DNA from: an uncultured Clostridia bacterium
Lineage (GTDB): Bacteria; Bacillota; Clostridia; Oscillospirales; Acutalibacteraceae
Assembly (NCBI GenBank): GCA_937877675.1
Contig: CALEIS010000079.1
Coordinates: 1-14,756 of the forward strand
Direction of reading: 5' to 3'
DNA length: 14,756 nt
In this document: in pieces, positions 12,737 through 14,756 of the stretch
Layout of the letters: each line of letters opens with the position of its first letter
How positions within the stretch are numbered: position 1 is the first letter of the stretch
Program-made: the position numbers and the translations under genes
Notes under the pieces: model-generated
Seen by the model: the letters and a program-made list of their open reading frames with translations, nothing else
Databases searched by the model: none
What the model was told of the DNA's origin: nothing

Positions 12737-14756
12737 ATGAAAAAGATTTTATCAATTGTTCTTGTGACAGCGTTACTTTTGTCCCTATGTTCATTCTTTT
12801 CTTTTGCAAAAGAGGAAGAAATAGTTCCGGTTGTTGTGTTACAAGGATATTCAGGACCAACACTTGTCTATGCAGACGAAAATGGCGAACCACTTATTGA
12901 CTCTGAAACAGGGGATGTAATTAAGGCATGGCCACTTGATTTTGGGAAAATCGGTGAAAAGGTTATCTCTGCGTTACCAGGGATGGTAGCAGGCAAAGTT
13001 GCTGGTGAGGATGCAATTGTTGAAGCAATTGTGCCCATCGTTAAAGAAATACTTATGCCACTTGTAATTCTTGAGGACGGCACCTCATGGCAAAATCTTA
13101 CATATTATCCAAAAGGTGCTGCGGCTACACAGGTTTCAACACTTATTGAAAAAAATATGGAACAATACATTCCAGAAAGCGTTTTTGTTGAAGAAGCAGT
13201 TAAAAGAGTTGGCGCAGAAAATGTTTTTGGTTTTACATTTGACTGGCGAAAAAGTCAGGTAGACTATGCAAAGGCTGTTGACGAGTATATTCAAGAAGTA
13301 AAAGAAATCACAGGCAGTGACAAGGTTGACATTATGGGACTTAGTCACGGTGGTCAATACGGTACAACATACCTTTATTACTATGGACACAAAGGCGATG
13401 TAAGAAATGTAATTCTTGCAAACCCTGCAACAGGTGGAACAACTTTTGTCAGCACAATTTTTATGAATGAGTATGTTGACCTTGATTTAAAGAACATTAT
13501 GCAGTTTATTCAGTACTCCTTTGATTTAGAGGAAGATTATGACTGGATATTTGACCTTCTTTCTTTAGATAACATCATTGGCGGTATAAACAGAGTTTTA
13601 CAGGAAGAAAGAATTATATATAGACTTTCTAATATCCCATCATTACTCGATTTTGTTCCTATGGACAGATTCCAGGAAGTTGTAGAAAATATTGGTCTTA
13701 ATGCAGAAGAGAACGGAAAACTTTATTACGATACAGTCAAGTATCACACAGATGTTCATACAGGGACCAACCTTGCAGACAAATTTGCAGAATTAGAAAA
13801 GCAAGGAGTTAAAATCGGATATATTGTTGGTTGTGGATATACTGCATTGAGTAGTGTCGGAACAAATTCCGATTTCCTTATTGATACATATCTTGGCTCA
13901 GGTGGTGCTTATTGTGCTCCACATGGAGAAGTTTTTGAGGCGGATTATGTTCAAAAAGGTACAATTTGTAACGATAAAACACACTATCACATTTCTCCAC
14001 AGTTTAATATTGACGCTTCCACAGGTGCTTTGCCTGATTCTACATGGTATGCTATCGGTCAAGGACACGGACAGTATTTTAACGAACCATATACGAGACA
14101 GATTGTGTGTGAATTCCTTTGGGGAGACTTGAAGGATGTTTTCAGTGACGATAGATTCCCTCAATTCAATTACACACAGAAACACGCAGACAATGTATAT
14201 GCGTATTTTAACAATACAGATATTGGATATCACTCCTCCGAGGATACGGAATTGATTATCAAAAATCTTTCAAATACATCAAATATCCGAATCTGGAAAA
14301 TAGATATTGATGGTGCGGAGATTGACTATGCCTGTGAAAGAAATTTAGTTCTTGGTGTAGGCGAATCTGTTGCAGTAAGTGTGGAATCAGATACACCTGA
14401 AAACGCATCAACACCATTTAAAGTGAAAGTGACTTATACCGTTGAAAACATAATGTTGACAACTGTTACCAAAGAGTTCAGTTTTATTGCTATGAGTGAT
14501 GATGAGATGGAAATTTACAAACATCTTTCAAAGGGCACAACAGAAACAGAAACTCCCGACGATTCTACATCCGAAACACCTACAACTCCTGAGGATAACG
14601 AACAGGAAGAAAAACCAACAGAGCCCGACACAAACAAACCATCGGATGGTGGAAATAATCCTGATGCCGACGGAATAGAAAGTAATATTCCTCTTTATAT
14701 AGCATTGATTTGTGGACTTTCATTTTTCTTGATAGTCGCACTCATTCCTAAAAAAA
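12737..14756 (+). CDS. Exported, membrane-anchored LCAT-like alpha/beta hydrolase (runs off window)
   Basis: The frame from ATG 12737 stays open for 673 codons to the window end with no stop. A GGGGGA site lies 8 bases upstream. Residues 1-24 are a signal peptide (MKKILSIVLVTALLLSLCSFFSFA). The catalytic domain resembles lecithin:cholesterol acyltransferase-type lipases: FTFDWRKSQVDYA at 167-179, then DKVDIMGLSHGGQYG with nucleophile Ser203 in GLSHG. Candidate partners are Asp379 (TNSDFLIDT) and His444 (GQGHGQYF). A beta-rich domain spans about 480-585, followed by a Thr/Glu/Pro/Asp linker at about 600-650. A membrane helix at about 651-670 (PLYIALICGLSFFLIVAL) ends in Pro-Lys-Lys. This makes it a surface-tethered esterase or lipase, with substrate unknown. 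The stop is probably just past the window, since a short basic tail normally follows such an anchor. Confidence 0.82.
   Translation, partial: MKKILSIVLVTALLLSLCSFFSFAKEEEIVPVVVLQGYSGPTLVYADENGEPLIDSETGDVIKAWPLDFGKIGEKVISALPGMVAGKVAGEDAIVEAIVPIVKEILMPLVILEDGTSWQNLTYYPKGAAATQVSTLIEKNMEQYIPESVFVEEAVKRVGAENVFGFTFDWRKSQVDYAKAVDEYIQEVKEITGSDKVDIMGLSHGGQYGTTYLYYYGHKGDVRNVILANPATGGTTFVSTIFMNEYVDLDLKNIMQFIQYSFDLEEDYDWIFDLLSLDNIIGGINRVLQEERIIYRLSNIPSLLDFVPMDRFQEVVENIGLNAEENGKLYYDTVKYHTDVHTGTNLADKFAELEKQGVKIGYIVGCGYTALSSVGTNSDFLIDTYLGSGGAYCAPHGEVFEADYVQKGTICNDKTHYHISPQFNIDASTGALPDSTWYAIGQGHGQYFNEPYTRQIVCEFLWGDLKDVFSDDRFPQFNYTQKHADNVYAYFNNTDIGYHSSEDTELIIKNLSNTSNIRIWKIDIDGAEIDYACERNLVLGVGESVAVSVESDTPENASTPFKVKVTYTVENIMLTTVTKEFSFIAMSDDEMEIYKHLSKGTTETETPDDSTSETPTTPEDNEQEEKPTEPDTNKPSDGGNNPDADGIESNIPLYIALICGLSFFLIVALIPKK

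Noticed and set aside
12708..14678. Several short frames on both strands over the hydrolase gene
   Set aside because: The whole stretch is one open 673-codon frame with signal peptide, lipase motif and anchor; the short frames are shadows.

Overview
The window looks like low-GC Bacillota (Clostridia) DNA, probably from a gut-type, Oscillospiraceae-like organism. The signs are strong GGAGG ribosome sites, sigma-A type promoters, EF-P followed by a CD1247-type protein, a MecA-like adaptor, Rnf-type membrane subunits, and A/T-rich third codon positions over nearly all of it. The lineage is inferred from gene content only.

Layout. (1) Bases 1 to about 626 hold the tail of an oligopeptide ABC transporter ATPase, an 85-residue small protein and the first ~50 residues of a U32-family protein, all on the plus strand. 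This block is more GC-rich (about 46% by hand count of 1-600) than sampled lines further right (about a third). At ~615-640 the U32 gene and an opposing membrane-protein gene are both cut, so a chimeric join or rearrangement is likely. (2) 885-5869 is a minus-strand block. An Rnf-like trio (D, E, A) reads into a membrane-anchored DUF4015-type glycoside-hydrolase-like protein, then EF-P and a Cys/Asp-rich CD1247-type protein. (3) 5967-7144 holds a mecA-like gene and rpe, whose 3' ends overlap. (4) 7229-9193 is a compact island: a GC-rich palindromic repeat, two hairpins, an XRE regulator, a divergent promoter region with two operator-like palindromes, a TPR-like/coiled-coil/TM/SH3b protein, a 41-residue Cys-rich protein and a terminator. 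(5) 9210-14756 holds an M15B-like protein, a membrane-embedded M28 peptidase with a lipoprotein behind it, and a large exported LCAT-like alpha/beta hydrolase that runs off the window.

The most notable observation is that two enzyme families appear here without their chemistry. The RnfD-E-A trio lacks the RnfD covalent-FMN threonine motif and three of the four cysteines expected to hold the shared RnfA/RnfE iron-sulfur cluster. No rnfB, rnfC or rnfG lies beside it. The M15B protein has Asn, Gln and Gln where the family has a zinc His, the catalytic Glu and the substrate Arg. The XRE/TPR-SH3b/Cys-rich island is the best candidate for an undescribed small regulated system: a consensus promoter carries an operator-like palindrome inside its spacer, and a matching palindrome sits in the repressor's own promoter.
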